NCBI GenBank assembly: GCA_030680415.1 | Contig: JAUXVE010000033.1 | Location: 1-64,000 of the forward strand | DNA: 64,000 nt | Direction of reading: 5' to 3' | From: Rubrivivax sp. | Lineage (GTDB): Bacteria; Pseudomonadota; Gammaproteobacteria; Burkholderiales; Burkholderiaceae_C | Part shown: piece after piece, positions 35,465 through 44,184 of the stretch | How positions within the stretch are numbered: position 1 is the first letter of the stretch | How the letters are laid out: every line of letters starts with the position of its first letter | The notes under the pieces: generated by a model | The model's database searches: none | What the model was told of the DNA's origin: nothing | The model's input: the letters and a program-made list of their open reading frames with translations, nothing else | Position numbers and translations under genes: made by a program

Positions 35465-36937
35465 TCAGCTGGCGTGCCAGGGCAGCGTCATCCGGGCTTC
35501 GAGCCCGCCTTCGGGCCGGTTGCCCAGCACCAGGTCGCCGCCGTGCATGCGCGCGATGTTGCGCGCGATGCCCAGGCCCAGGCCGGTGCCGCCGGTGGCG
35601 CGGCTGCGCGAGGCCTCCAGCCGGTAGAACGGTTCGAAGACACGCTCGAGTTCGGTCTCGGGGATGCCCGGCCCGTCGTCCTGGACGCACAGCACGAGCG
35701 CGGCGGGCGTCTCCTCGACACGCACCGTGGTGCGGCCACCGTAGAGCATGGCGTTGTCGACCAGGTTGCCCAGGGCCCGCTTGAGCAGCGAGGCGACGCC
35801 GACGCAGGGCCGCGTGGTCCGGCCCTCGACCACCACGCTGCGGCCCATGGCCTGGTTGTCGGCCTGCAGCGCGGCCAGCAGCGCCATCATGTCCACCGGC
35901 TGGCGCGGTTCGTTGCCGCCCAGGCCGCGCATGAACTCCAGCGTCTGCGTGACCATGGCCTCCATTTCCTTGAGGTCGGACTCGAAGCGCAGCCGCTGCT
36001 CTTCGTCGTCCAGCAGGTCGGCGCGCAGCCGCATGCGGGTCAGCGGCGTCTTCAGGTCGTGCGACAGCGCAGTGAGCATGCGCGTGCGTTCGTCGATGAA
36101 GGCCGCCAGGCGCTGCTGCATGGTGTTGAAGGCACGTGCCGCCTGCTGCACTTCGCGCGGACCGTCTTCGGGCAGCGGCGGGCGCTTGAGATCCTGCCCC
36201 AGCGCCTGCGCAGCCTGCGTGAGCTGTTGCAGCGGCCGCACGACCCAGCGCACCGCCACATACGACAGGGCGAGCACGCTGGCCAGCAGCACCGCCAGCG
36301 TGAGCGCCAGGCGCCACGGCAGCGCCTGCGGCGCGGCCGGCAGTTCGGTGTCGAAGCGGGCCCAGCGGCCGTCGCGCAACTGCACCTCGGTGCGCACGAT
36401 GGCGGCCCCGGCACCGGGCCCGTGGCCCATCATCATGCCGCCACCGCCACCGCCACCGCCGCCACCCCGCATCGGTCCCTGGCGCAGGCCAGGGCTGCCG
36501 GCGATCGGCGCCGCCGCTGCGTAGCCTTCACGGGCCTCCACGCGCACCGGCCGGTCGTCGCCCAGCGCGGCGCGCAGGCGCGAAGCGAACATCTGCGTGT
36601 GCCAGGCCGAGGCGGCGTCCGCGGCCGTCAGCGGCGCCGGGTGCAGCGACAGCACCAGCGGCGGCACCCTGAACACGGCGACGACACGCTGGCGTTCCGC
36701 CTCGCCCAGGTCGTCGAGCAGTCGCACCACGTCGGCGATGCGCTGCGCCGGCTGCATGCCGAAGCTGCTGCTGAGCAGGCGGTCGCGTTCGGCCACGTTG
36801 ATGGCGGCGCTGAGCAGTTGCGCCACCAGCAGTCCGCTGGCCAGCACCAGCAGCAGGCGGCCGAACAGCGTGCGCGGCAGCCAGCGCTGCAGGCCGCGCG
36901 GTGCCGCCGGCGTCACGGCATCCGCGCCCGGATTCAA
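35465..36937 (-). CDS. two-component sensor histidine kinase
   Basis: This 490-residue sensor has TM1 near residues 20-45, a periplasmic loop of about 170 residues and TM2 near 210. HAMP (VRWVVRPLQQLTQAAQALGQ), HisKA (TALSHDLKTPLTRMRLRADL) and HATPase_c (NLVDNAMLYGG; DDGPGIP; GGTGLGLGIARNIARMHGG) domains follow. The start is probably TTG: it overlaps the response regulator stop by four bases and has a perfect GGAGG five bases upstream. The periplasmic loop holds a ten-Gly run followed by MMMGHGPG, a Met/His-rich patch that could bind metal. It resembles the RstB/BaeS-type kinases. Confidence 0.9.
   Translation of the reverse strand: MNPGADAVTPAAPRGLQRWLPRTLFGRLLLVLASGLLVAQLLSAAINVAERDRLLSSSFGMQPAQRIADVVRLLDDLGEAERQRVVAVFRVPPLVLSLHPAPLTAADAASAWHTQMFASRLRAALGDDRPVRVEAREGYAAAAPIAGSPGLRQGPMRGGGGGGGGGGMMMGHGPGAGAAIVRTEVQLRDGRWARFDTELPAAPQALPWRLALTLAVLLASVLALSYVAVRWVVRPLQQLTQAAQALGQDLKRPPLPEDGPREVQQAARAFNTMQQRLAAFIDERTRMLTALSHDLKTPLTRMRLRADLLDDEEQRLRFESDLKEMEAMVTQTLEFMRGLGGNEPRQPVDMMALLAALQADNQAMGRSVVVEGRTTRPCVGVASLLKRALGNLVDNAMLYGGRTTVRVEETPAALVLCVQDDGPGIPETELERVFEPFYRLEASRSRATGGTGLGLGIARNIARMHGGDLVLGNRPEGGLEARMTLPWHAS
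36438..36466. repeat. CCGCCA microsatellite inside the sensor kinase gene
   Basis: A 29-bp run of CCG/CCA triplets encodes ten consecutive glycines (residues about 158-167) in the periplasmic domain of the histidine kinase on the minus strand. Slippage would change the Gly count without breaking the frame. Confidence 0.85.
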
Positions 36938-37659
36938 GCGCCCTCCCTGGCCACCGGCACCGACAGCACGTAGCCTTCGCCGCGCACGGTCTTGATGAGC
37001 TGCGGGCTGCGCGAATCGTCGCCCAGCCGGTGGCGCAGGCGGCTGACCTGCACGTCGATGCTGCGGTCCAGCGGCTCGGCCTCGCGGCCCTGGCTGAGGT
37101 CGAGCAGCTGGTCGCGGTCGAGCACGCGGTTGGGGTGGTCCAGGAAGACGCGCAGCAGCTTGTATTCGGCGCCGCCGATGGGCGTCTGCACGCCGGCCGG
37201 CGAGACGAGCAGGCGTCGCGCCGTGTCCAGCGTCCAGCCGGCGAAGCGCACCAGGTGTTCGTCCTGCGGCTGCAGGTTGGGCGGCAGGCTGCGCGTGCGG
37301 CGCAGGATGACCTTGATGCGCGCCATCAGCTCGCGCGCGCTGAAGGGCTTGGGCAGGTAGTCGTCGGCGCCCATCTCGAGGCCGACGATGCGGTCGGTCT
37401 CGTCGCCGCGCGCGGTGAGCATGACGACGGGGATGTCGGACTTGCCGCGCAGCGTGCGGCACAGCGTCAGGCCGTCGTCGCCGGGCAGCATGAGGTCGAG
37501 CACGACGAGGTCGAAGGCGCCGCGGTCCAGCGCCTGCCACATGGCACGGCCATCGCCCACGGCGGTGGCGCGCAGCCCGTTCTTTTCCAGGTAGCGGGTC
37601 AGCAGGCTGCGGATGTCGGCGTCGTCGTCGACGATGAGGATGTGGTCGGCTCGGTCCAT
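36934..37659 (-). CDS. OmpR-family response regulator
   Basis: This 241-residue regulator has a receiver domain with acidic pocket DDD (residues 11-13), phospho-acceptor Asp55 (LVVLDLMLPGDDGLTLCR), Thr in VVMLTARGDE and Lys in PKPFSARELMARIKV. The C-terminal winged helix ends DRSIDVQVSRLRHRLGDDSR and KTVRGEGYVLSVP. The ATG follows AGGTGG. Its stop overlaps the kinase start, so the two are co-translated. It is divergent from the Spy-like gene, the likely target. Confidence 0.94.
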   Translation of the reverse strand: MDRADHILIVDDDADIRSLLTRYLEKNGLRATAVGDGRAMWQALDRGAFDLVVLDLMLPGDDGLTLCRTLRGKSDIPVVMLTARGDETDRIVGLEMGADDYLPKPFSARELMARIKVILRRTRSLPPNLQPQDEHLVRFAGWTLDTARRLLVSPAGVQTPIGGAEYKLLRVFLDHPNRVLDRDQLLDLSQGREAEPLDRSIDVQVSRLRHRLGDDSRSPQLIKTVRGEGYVLSVPVAREGA

Positions 37660-37887
37660 GGTCTTGTCCACCTGGCTATTGCACCTCGGCCGCGGCTTGC
37701 GCGGGGCGGCACAACGTATCACAGCATGTCAAGCGCGGCGCCGGACGCATGGCGCGACAAAAAGGGCCAGTCGGCGACACACCGTGCTTACACGGCGGCG
37801 CTGCAATGGGAACCGTTGCACAGGGGTTCCTGGCAACGGCCGGGCCCACGGGGCCGGCCAGACTTCCACCCCTTCGAGGAACACATC

Positions 37888-38463
37888 ATGAAGACCACCA
37901 CTCAAATCGCGACCCTCACGCTGGCCACGCTGACGCTTGCCGCCGCCGGTGCGGTGTTTGCCCACCCCGGCATGGGCTATGGCATGGGCCAGGGCGCCGG
38001 CGCGGGGCCGGCCCAGGGCATGGGGTACGGCATGGGCATGGGCCCGGGAGCGGGTCCCGGCATGGGCATGGGACCCGGCATGCGCGGCCCGATGCAGGGC
38101 CCGCAGGACGCTGCCGCCGTCGGCGCGCGACTGGCGCAGCTGAAGGTCGAACTGAAGATCACCGCCGCGCAGGAAGGCGCCTGGAATGCCTACGCCGCGG
38201 TCGTGCAGCAGCAGGCCGAGCAGCGACTGGCCCAGCGCACGCAGATGCAGGCCCTGATGCAGGATCCGCAGGCCGCCGCCGCGCTGGACCGCAACGCGCA
38301 CCGCGAGGAAATGCTGAAGCTGCGCGACGGGTACCTGGCCGTGCGCGGCGAGGCGCTGAAGAACCTGCAGGCCGTGCTCACACCCGAGCAGCAGACCCTG
38401 GCCGCACAAGGCCTGGATGGCGGGCGCGGCCACCGCATGACGATGCGCGGACCGGGGCGCTGA
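37888..38463 (+). CDS. Spy/CpxP-like (LTxxQ) periplasmic protein, Met/Gly-rich
   Basis: This 191-residue protein has a signal peptide (residues 1-25, cleavage after AGAVFA) followed by about 45 residues of Gly/Met repeats (GMGYGMG, GMGMGPG units). A helical domain ends with the LTPEQ motif ([15 protein letters not shown]), the Spy/CpxP signature. Spy-like proteins are periplasmic chaperones or envelope-stress sensors, and Met-rich repeats often bind copper(I). It is transcribed away from the adjacent response regulator, the usual layout for a regulated target. GAGGA precedes the ATG. Confidence 0.85.
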   Translation: MKTTTQIATLTLATLTLAAAGAVFAHPGMGYGMGQGAGAGPAQGMGYGMGMGPGAGPGMGMGPGMRGPMQGPQDAAAVGARLAQLKVELKITAAQEGAWNAYAAVVQQQAEQRLAQRTQMQALMQDPQAAAALDRNAHREEMLKLRDGYLAVRGEALKNLQAVLTPEQQTLAAQGLDGGRGHRMTMRGPGR

Positions 38464-38535
38464 CAGCGACGCCGGCGGTCGGCAGGCCGCCGGCCGTGCC
38501 GGTGTCTTATCCTGTGGGCGAAGGAGGGGCCGCCC

Positions 38536-38580
38536 ATGGACTTGCATCGCGTGTCGCGCGACATCGCCGCGCATGGCTGA
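38536..38580 (+). CDS. possible 14-codon upstream ORF
   Basis: The best ribosome site here (AAGGAGGGG at 38521-38529) serves an ATG that encodes [14 protein letters not shown] and stops eight bases inside the CoA-transferase gene, in another frame. The CoA-transferase ATG itself has no good site. This would suit translational coupling or a leader peptide. There is no support beyond spacing. Confidence 0.35.
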   Translation: MDLHRVSRDIAAHG

Positions 38581-39811
38581 ACCGCTGCCGCTGGCCGGGT
38601 TGCGCGTCGTCGAGTTCACGCACATGGTGATGGGCCCGACCTGCGGCATGATCCTGGCCGACCTCGGTGCCGAGGTCGTCAAGGTCGAGCCGCTGGCCGG
38701 CGACGGCACGCGCCGGCTGCTGGGGTCGGGCGCCGGTTTCTTCCCGATGTTCAACCGCAACAAGCGCAGCCTGGCGCTGGACGTGAAGGACCCGCGCGGC
38801 CGCGAGGTCGTGCTGCGGCTGCTGGCCGGCGCCGATGTCTTCAGCGAGAACTTCAAGGCCGGCACGATGGACCAGCTGGGTCTCGGCTGGCCGGCGCTGC
38901 AGGCGCTGAACCCGCGCCTGGTCTGCGTCTCGCACAAGGGTTTCCTGCCCGGGCCGTACGAACACCGCACCGCGCTCGACGAGGTGGTGCAGATGATGGG
39001 CGGCCTGGCCTACATGACCGGCCCCGAAGGGCGGCCGCTGCGCGCCGGTGCCAGCGTCAACGACATCATGGGCGGCATGTTCGGCGCCATCGGCGCGCTG
39101 GCCGCGCTGCAGCAGCGCCAGCACAGCGGCCACGGCGCCGAGGTGCGCAGCGCGCTGTTCGAGAACAACGTCTTCCTGGTCGCGCAGCACATGATGCAGT
39201 ACGCCGTCACCGGCCAGCCGGCGGCACCGATGCCCGGGCGCATCTCGGCCTGGGGCATCTACGACGTGTTCACGGTGCACGGCGGCGAGCAGATCTTCCT
39301 GGCCGCGGTGAGCGACACGCAGTGGGCGCTGCTGTGCGCCGAGTTCGGCTACACCGACCTGCAGGTCGACAGCCGCCTGGCCAGCAACAACGACCGCGTG
39401 CGCGCGCGCGACTGGCTGATGCCGCTGCTGCGCGAGCGCCTGGGCGCGCACACGGCGGCCGAACTGGCGGCGCGCTTCGACAGGAACGGCCTGCCGTACG
39501 CGCCGATCACGCGGCCGCAGGACCTGTTCGACGACCCGCACCTGCGCGCCACCGGCGGCCTGGCCCCGGTCACCGTGCCGGCCGACGCCAGCGGCGCCGG
39601 CCAGGCCTTCGACACCCGCATGGCGCTGCTGCCGCTGGCCATCGACGGCCTGCGCCTGCCGCTGCGCCGGCCGCCGCCTGGGGTGGGCGAGCACAGCGTG
39701 GCGCTGCTGCGGGAACTGGGCTACGGCGGCGACGAGATCGAGGCCTTGCGCGCGGCCGGCGTCGTGGGCGTGCCCGCAGTGCAAGGCGACGCAGGCATGA
39801 TGCCCGCATGA
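38573..39811 (+). CDS. CaiB/BaiF family CoA-transferase (class III)
   Basis: This 412-residue class III CoA-transferase moves CoA between carboxylic acids. Diagnostic regions are [60 protein letters not shown], the catalytic-Asp region where [18 protein letters not shown] lies, [20 protein letters not shown] and the late [19 protein letters not shown]. The acid substrate is unknown. Its stop overlaps the start of the downstream hydrolase gene (ATGA), so both are one operon. Confidence 0.92.
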   Translation: MAEPLPLAGLRVVEFTHMVMGPTCGMILADLGAEVVKVEPLAGDGTRRLLGSGAGFFPMFNRNKRSLALDVKDPRGREVVLRLLAGADVFSENFKAGTMDQLGLGWPALQALNPRLVCVSHKGFLPGPYEHRTALDEVVQMMGGLAYMTGPEGRPLRAGASVNDIMGGMFGAIGALAALQQRQHSGHGAEVRSALFENNVFLVAQHMMQYAVTGQPAAPMPGRISAWGIYDVFTVHGGEQIFLAAVSDTQWALLCAEFGYTDLQVDSRLASNNDRVRARDWLMPLLRERLGAHTAAELAARFDRNGLPYAPITRPQDLFDDPHLRATGGLAPVTVPADASGAGQAFDTRMALLPLAIDGLRLPLRRPPPGVGEHSVALLRELGYGGDEIEALRAAGVVGVPAVQGDAGMMPA

Positions 39812-41097
39812 CCGAAGCCAAGAAGCGCCTGCCGCGGCCGGCCGCCCACGCGCTTGCCCACGACCTGCGCGGCGCCAGCCGCCTGGCGGTGGATGCCACG
39901 CTGGGCCTGACCAGCCTGATCGAGAACCTGCACCACAACATCACGCGCGTACCGGCGCCGCTGGGCGCGGCGTCCGAGCAGCCCACGCGCGGCATCACCG
40001 GGCTCGTCTACCGCAGCATCCGCGGTGTCACGCGGCTGGTCGGCGGCAGCGTCGACGCGCTGCTGGGCCAGCTGGTGTCGCTGCTGGGCACGCCCGCTGC
40101 CGTGCCGGCGTCGGCAGAGCGCGAAGCGCTGATCGCGGCGCTCAACGGCGTGCTCGGTGACCACCTCGCGGCCAGCGGCAACCCGCTGGCGACGCCGATG
40201 ACGCTGCGTCACGACGGCCGGCCGCTCACGCTGCAAGCCGCGGCGCTGGCCCAGGCGCTGCCGCAGGCGCAGCCGCGGGTGCTGCTGCTGCTGCTGCACG
40301 GCCTGTGCATGCACCCGGGGCAGTGGCGCCGCAACGGCCACGACTACGGCGCGGCGCTGGCCGCCGAGGCCGGCTGCACGCCGCTGCACGTGCGCTACAA
40401 CAGCGGCCTGCACGTCTCCATCAACGGCCTGGAACTGGCCGACAAGCTGCAGGCGCTGCAGCGGTGTTGGCCGGTGCCGCTGCAGGACATCGTGGTCCTG
40501 GCCCACAGCATGGGTGGGCTGATGGCGCGCAGTGCGGTCCATCAGGCGCAGGCGCGTGGCGACACCTGGCCCCGGCAAGTCAGCCGGATGTTCTTCCTGG
40601 GCACGCCGCATCACGGCGCGCCGCTGGAGCGCGGTGGCCACTGGATCGACACCTTGCTCGGTGCCAGCCCCTATACCGCGGCCTTGTCGCGCCTGGGCAA
40701 GCTGCGCAGCGCCGGCATCACCGACTTGCGCCACGGCAGTCTGCTCGAAGAAGACTGGGCCGGCAGCGACCGCTTTGCCCATGGTCATGACACACGTACC
40801 CCTGTCCCGCTGCCGGCCGGCGTGGCCTGTTATGCCATGGCTGCGTCCTTGGGGCGCAGCACGGGCCAGGGTGCCGCAGGCGAATTGCGCGACAAGCTGC
40901 TGGGTGACGGCCTGGTGCCGGTCGACAGCGCCCTGGGGCGCCACAAGCAGGCTGCCCGCACGCTGGGTTTCGAACCCGGCCGGCAGTGGGTGGGCCAGGG
41001 CCTGAGCCACCTCGACCTGCTGGGCCACGCCGACGTGTTGGCCCAGTTGCAGGCCTGGCTGCTGGCGCCGCGGGCCACCGTGACCGTGCCGCGCTAG
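39808..41097 (+). CDS. alpha/beta hydrolase, lipase/PGAP1-like
   Basis: This 429-residue hydrolase has a nonstandard N-terminal 150 residues ([16 protein letters not shown], then [20 protein letters not shown]) with several amphipathic helices that suggest membrane association. The catalytic domain follows: [19 protein letters not shown], nucleophile Ser234 in [33 protein letters not shown], and a late [11 protein letters not shown] that may supply the His. It resembles bacterial esterase/PGAP1-like proteins. It is co-translated with the CoA-transferase. Confidence 0.85.
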   Translation: MTEAKKRLPRPAAHALAHDLRGASRLAVDATLGLTSLIENLHHNITRVPAPLGAASEQPTRGITGLVYRSIRGVTRLVGGSVDALLGQLVSLLGTPAAVPASAEREALIAALNGVLGDHLAASGNPLATPMTLRHDGRPLTLQAAALAQALPQAQPRVLLLLLHGLCMHPGQWRRNGHDYGAALAAEAGCTPLHVRYNSGLHVSINGLELADKLQALQRCWPVPLQDIVVLAHSMGGLMARSAVHQAQARGDTWPRQVSRMFFLGTPHHGAPLERGGHWIDTLLGASPYTAALSRLGKLRSAGITDLRHGSLLEEDWAGSDRFAHGHDTRTPVPLPAGVACYAMAASLGRSTGQGAAGELRDKLLGDGLVPVDSALGRHKQAARTLGFEPGRQWVGQGLSHLDLLGHADVLAQLQAWLLAPRATVTVPR

Positions 41098-41101
41098 CCG
41101 G

Positions 41102-42178
41102 TCAGGCGGCCGCAGCGGTCTCCATCGCCTCTGCAGCGGCTTCCAGCCCGGCCGCGATGGTGTCGGCGAGTTCGTCACCCGAACGCCAGGCGGCTTCGAC
41201 CTTGCCGCCGCTGAAGTAGTCGCCACAGACACCCAGGCCGCGCTCGACGTCCCACCAGCACTCGCGGCCGTCCAGAGTGGCAGCGGCCGGCAGCGCGTAA
41301 CGCCAGCGGTGCACGCTGCTGTGGTGCCAGCGCAGCGGCTGGCTGCTCGCCGAACGCGCCGGCAACAGCGCAGACAAGGCGTCGCGCAGCGCCAGCGCCA
41401 CGTCCTGCGGGTCGGTTTCCAGGTGCGCCGCACTCCACGCCGGCGTCGCCTGTGCCACCCAGGTGGCGACGCCGCGCGGCGCGCCGCGGCCCGGCCTGCG
41501 GTCGTTGCGCGCCACCCAGGCCAGCGGGCCGCGGTCGGGCTCGGCGGCATCCCACGGCCAGTCGACGTCTTCGGTGGCGGCCATCAGCGTCCAGCACGGC
41601 GCCATGGGCACGGCGGCCAGCGCATCGGCCCAGCGGTCATGGTGGCCGGCCAGCAACACGGCGGCCTGCGCCGGCGGCAGCGCCAGCACGACCTGGTCGA
41701 AGGGGCCCGCCACGCCGCCACCGGCCAACACCAGCTGCCAGCCCGCGGCCGTGCGATGCAGGCGTTGCACGGTCTGTTCCAGCCGCTGCGGCACGCCGCG
41801 GGCCAGGTGCCGCACCAGCGCCGGCATGCCGGGCAGGGCCACATAAACGTCACGCACGGCGGCTGCCGGCCAGGCGGCGTGCACGCACGCTCGCCAGCGG
41901 GCGACCACGCCGGCGGCTTCGGCGCGCGCCAGCAGCGCACGAAAGCGCGGCTGCCGGGCGGCGATGGTCTGCGCGCCGTGGTCGAACCCGACCTGGTGTT
42001 CGATGCCGTCGTCGCCGGCCCACGACGCGCGCCGCGTCGCCAGCCGGCCGCCGACGCCACGCGACTTCTCGAACAGCGTCACGGCCAGCCCGGCTTGCTG
42101 CAGGCTGGCTGCACAAGCCGCGCCGGCGATGCCGGCGCCCACGATGGCGACGGTGGGTGGGTGTTGCGGGTGCGACAT
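41102..42178 (-). CDS. renalase-like FAD-dependent oxidoreductase
   Basis: This 358-residue flavoprotein begins with a classical FAD-binding Rossmann motif (VAIVGAGIAGAACAASLQQA, FEKSRGVGGRLATRR). The FAD-contact FDHGAQTIAARQPRF and the C-terminal CGDYFSGGKVEAAWRSGDEL are typical of the bacterial renalase/NAD(P)-binding amine-oxidase-like group. Characterised relatives oxidise isomeric dihydro-NAD(P), a repair role, but the substrate here is not shown. It is convergent with the upstream hydrolase, five bases apart. Confidence 0.85.
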   Translation of the reverse strand: MSHPQHPPTVAIVGAGIAGAACAASLQQAGLAVTLFEKSRGVGGRLATRRASWAGDDGIEHQVGFDHGAQTIAARQPRFRALLARAEAAGVVARWRACVHAAWPAAAVRDVYVALPGMPALVRHLARGVPQRLEQTVQRLHRTAAGWQLVLAGGGVAGPFDQVVLALPPAQAAVLLAGHHDRWADALAAVPMAPCWTLMAATEDVDWPWDAAEPDRGPLAWVARNDRRPGRGAPRGVATWVAQATPAWSAAHLETDPQDVALALRDALSALLPARSASSQPLRWHHSSVHRWRYALPAAATLDGRECWWDVERGLGVCGDYFSGGKVEAAWRSGDELADTIAAGLEAAAEAMETAAAA

Positions 42179-42249
42179 GGCGATCTTTCGGGTGGGTGCG
42201 ACCGGTTGCAGCGGCTGAACGATGAACAGCGCACGGCACGGCCAAACCA

Positions 42250-42744
42250 CATGGACCCCCGAAAGCAGAAGGCGGTTCCCGCCGGGGCACGGAAGCCGAA
42301 CACGGTGTCGGCGTCGAAGCCCTTGAGGCCGGCCTCGTCCAGCGTCGGCTCGACGCTCCACCTGACATAGGGCTTGGGCAGTTCGGTGGCCTGGGCCGAG
42401 AACAGCAAGGGCTCGAAGGGCAGCATGGACCGCGCCTGCTGGCCCGCGGTGATGACCATCGGCGTGCGGTTCTTGTGCGCCGTGAAGATGCTGCCCATGG
42501 CGTGCCCCACGCTCGCGGCCGAGTGCAGGTTCACGAAGTTGGCGTTGTGCGTGGCGTGAGCGTAGCCGCCGGCCATGCCGACCACCACCGATTCCTGCAG
42601 CCCCACCACGTAGCGGAAGTCGCTCGGGAAGTCCAGCAGGAACGGCAATGCCGTCGTGCCGGGGTTGCCGAAGATCGTGGTCATGCCGCACGAGCGCAGC
42701 AGCGCCAGCGTGGCCTCGCGCACTTGATCTCTGGGTCGGGCAAC
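42250..42744 (-). pseudogene. benzoylformate decarboxylase N-terminal relic
   Basis: The minus strand encodes the N-terminal third of a TPP-dependent decarboxylase close to MdlC: VREATLALLRSCGMTTIFGN, PGTTALPFLLDFPSDFRYVV, GLQESVVVGMAGGYAHATHN, NLHSAASVGHAMGSIFTAHK, then PMVITAGQQARSML and PKPYVRWSVEP. After about 150 residues the similarity ends, and the frame runs on through unrelated sequence into the following FAD-enzyme gene. The PYR-domain catalytic Glu region is present (LQESVVVG) but the TPP-binding C-terminal half is absent, so the gene is dead. Confidence 0.75.
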
Positions 42745-42996
42745 GGCCTTCTCCTGCGGCACGGTCGGGACCGGGGAGTGTCGGCACGCCGCGACCACTC
42801 CATACGATGGACCGCGCATGCCAACGCACAGCCTGCCGGACGGCACCGCCACCGCGTCGCTTCTCGTGCGCGCGGATTGGGGGCAATCCCCGATGCCGCA
42901 TGCACGCAGCGGCAAGCGCAGGTACACGCATCGGCAAGCGCCGGCCACTGAACCCGCCTATGGCTCGGCCGTCACAAAACCAGACGGAGACAGACG

Positions 42997-44184
42997 ATGA
43001 CCCACCCTCGACCCTTCGACACCGGCCGTCGGGCGCTGCTCGCGCTGGGCGTGGCCAGCCTCGCCCTGCACGTCCCGGTGCACGCGCAGAGCGCGGCCGA
43101 CTTCTACAAGGGCAAGACGATCCGCGTGGCCAGCTCCACCGGTGCCGGCGGCACGATGGACCTGTACCTGCTGCTGACCATGAAACACATGGAGAAGCAC
43201 CTGCCCGAGGGCACCAAGCTCGTGCTCGAGCACCGCACGGGCGGCGGCGGCGCGGTGATGGCCAACTACATGTACAGCGCCGCGCCCAAGGACGGTCTGC
43301 ACTTCGGCATGCCGGTCCCCGCGCTCGTCACATCCACCTTCTCCAACCCCGACGGCACCCGCTACGACCCCGCCAGGTTCACCATGCTGGGGCGGCTGGT
43401 GGACCTGCCGCGTGTCTTCGTCGCCCGTGCCGACAGCGGCATCAAGACGCTGCAGGACGCCGCCAAGGGCGACAAGGAGATCCCGCACGGCATCATGACG
43501 GTGGGCACTTCGCTCGACCAGTACATGACCGCCGTCAACGAAGTGCTGGGCACGAAGTTCAAGCGTGTCGCGGGCTACACCGGCGGCGGCCCGACCTTCC
43601 TGGCGATGGAGCAGGGCGAGGTGCAGTCGACCACCGCCGAGCCCGCCAACCTGCTGTCCGACAAGTGGCACCTGGTGCAGAACGGCACCATCAACGTGCT
43701 CGCCACGCTGGGCACCGAGAAGGTCGCCGGGCTGGAGAGCGCGCCCTCGGTGCTGGACATGATCCCGGCCAGCCACCCCAAGCGCGGCATCGTCGAAGCC
43801 GTGGCTGCGTCGGGCGCGATCGGGCTGGCGCTGATCGCTCCGCCTGACGTCCCTGCCGACCGCGTGGCCTACCTGCGCGAGGTGCTGAAGAAGACCATGC
43901 ACGACCCGGCGCTGCTGGCCGAGGCCAAGGAGCGCAAGATCCCGATCAACTTCGCCGACGGCGAGCGCCTGACGCAGATCGTGGCCGCGGCGGCGAAGGC
44001 GCCGGAGCCGATCCGCCAGTGGTTCCGCGACCTGGCCAAGCCGCATCCAACCCGCGCGACCCCGATCCGATGGACTTCACCTCCTCCCTGGCTGCGATGG
44101 GCACCGCCGCCGGCGCGCTGTTCAGCCCGGTCACGCTGCTCTACCTCTGCATGGGCGTCGGCGTGGGCACCGTGCTGTCGGTGA
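42997..44184 (+). CDS. tripartite tricarboxylate transporter substrate-binding protein (TctC family)
   Basis: This periplasmic binding protein carries a Tat/Sec-like signal (RRALLALGVASLALHV, cleavage near AHAQS). Family segments follow: FYKGKTIRVASSTGAGGTMD, RTGGGGAVMANYMYSAAPKD, GYTGGGPTFLAMEQGEVQST and the C-terminal DGERLTQIVAAAAKAPEPIR. At 395 residues it is longer than the typical 320-330: after WFRDLAKPHP the frame continues into the tctA coding region and stops only at 44184. The last 40 residues read like off-frame tctA, so the original stop was probably lost. The ligand is unknown. Confidence 0.85.
   Translation: MTHPRPFDTGRRALLALGVASLALHVPVHAQSAADFYKGKTIRVASSTGAGGTMDLYLLLTMKHMEKHLPEGTKLVLEHRTGGGGAVMANYMYSAAPKDGLHFGMPVPALVTSTFSNPDGTRYDPARFTMLGRLVDLPRVFVARADSGIKTLQDAAKGDKEIPHGIMTVGTSLDQYMTAVNEVLGTKFKRVAGYTGGGPTFLAMEQGEVQSTTAEPANLLSDKWHLVQNGTINVLATLGTEKVAGLESAPSVLDMIPASHPKRGIVEAVAASGAIGLALIAPPDVPADRVAYLREVLKKTMHDPALLAEAKERKIPINFADGERLTQIVAAAAKAPEPIRQWFRDLAKPHPTRATPIRWTSPPPWLRWAPPPARCSARSRCSTSAWASAWAPCCR

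Noticed and set aside
36430..36470. Short regularly repeated CCGCCA unit as a possible CRISPR-like array
   Set aside because: There are no spacers; it is a triplet microsatellite that encodes a Gly run in the kinase.
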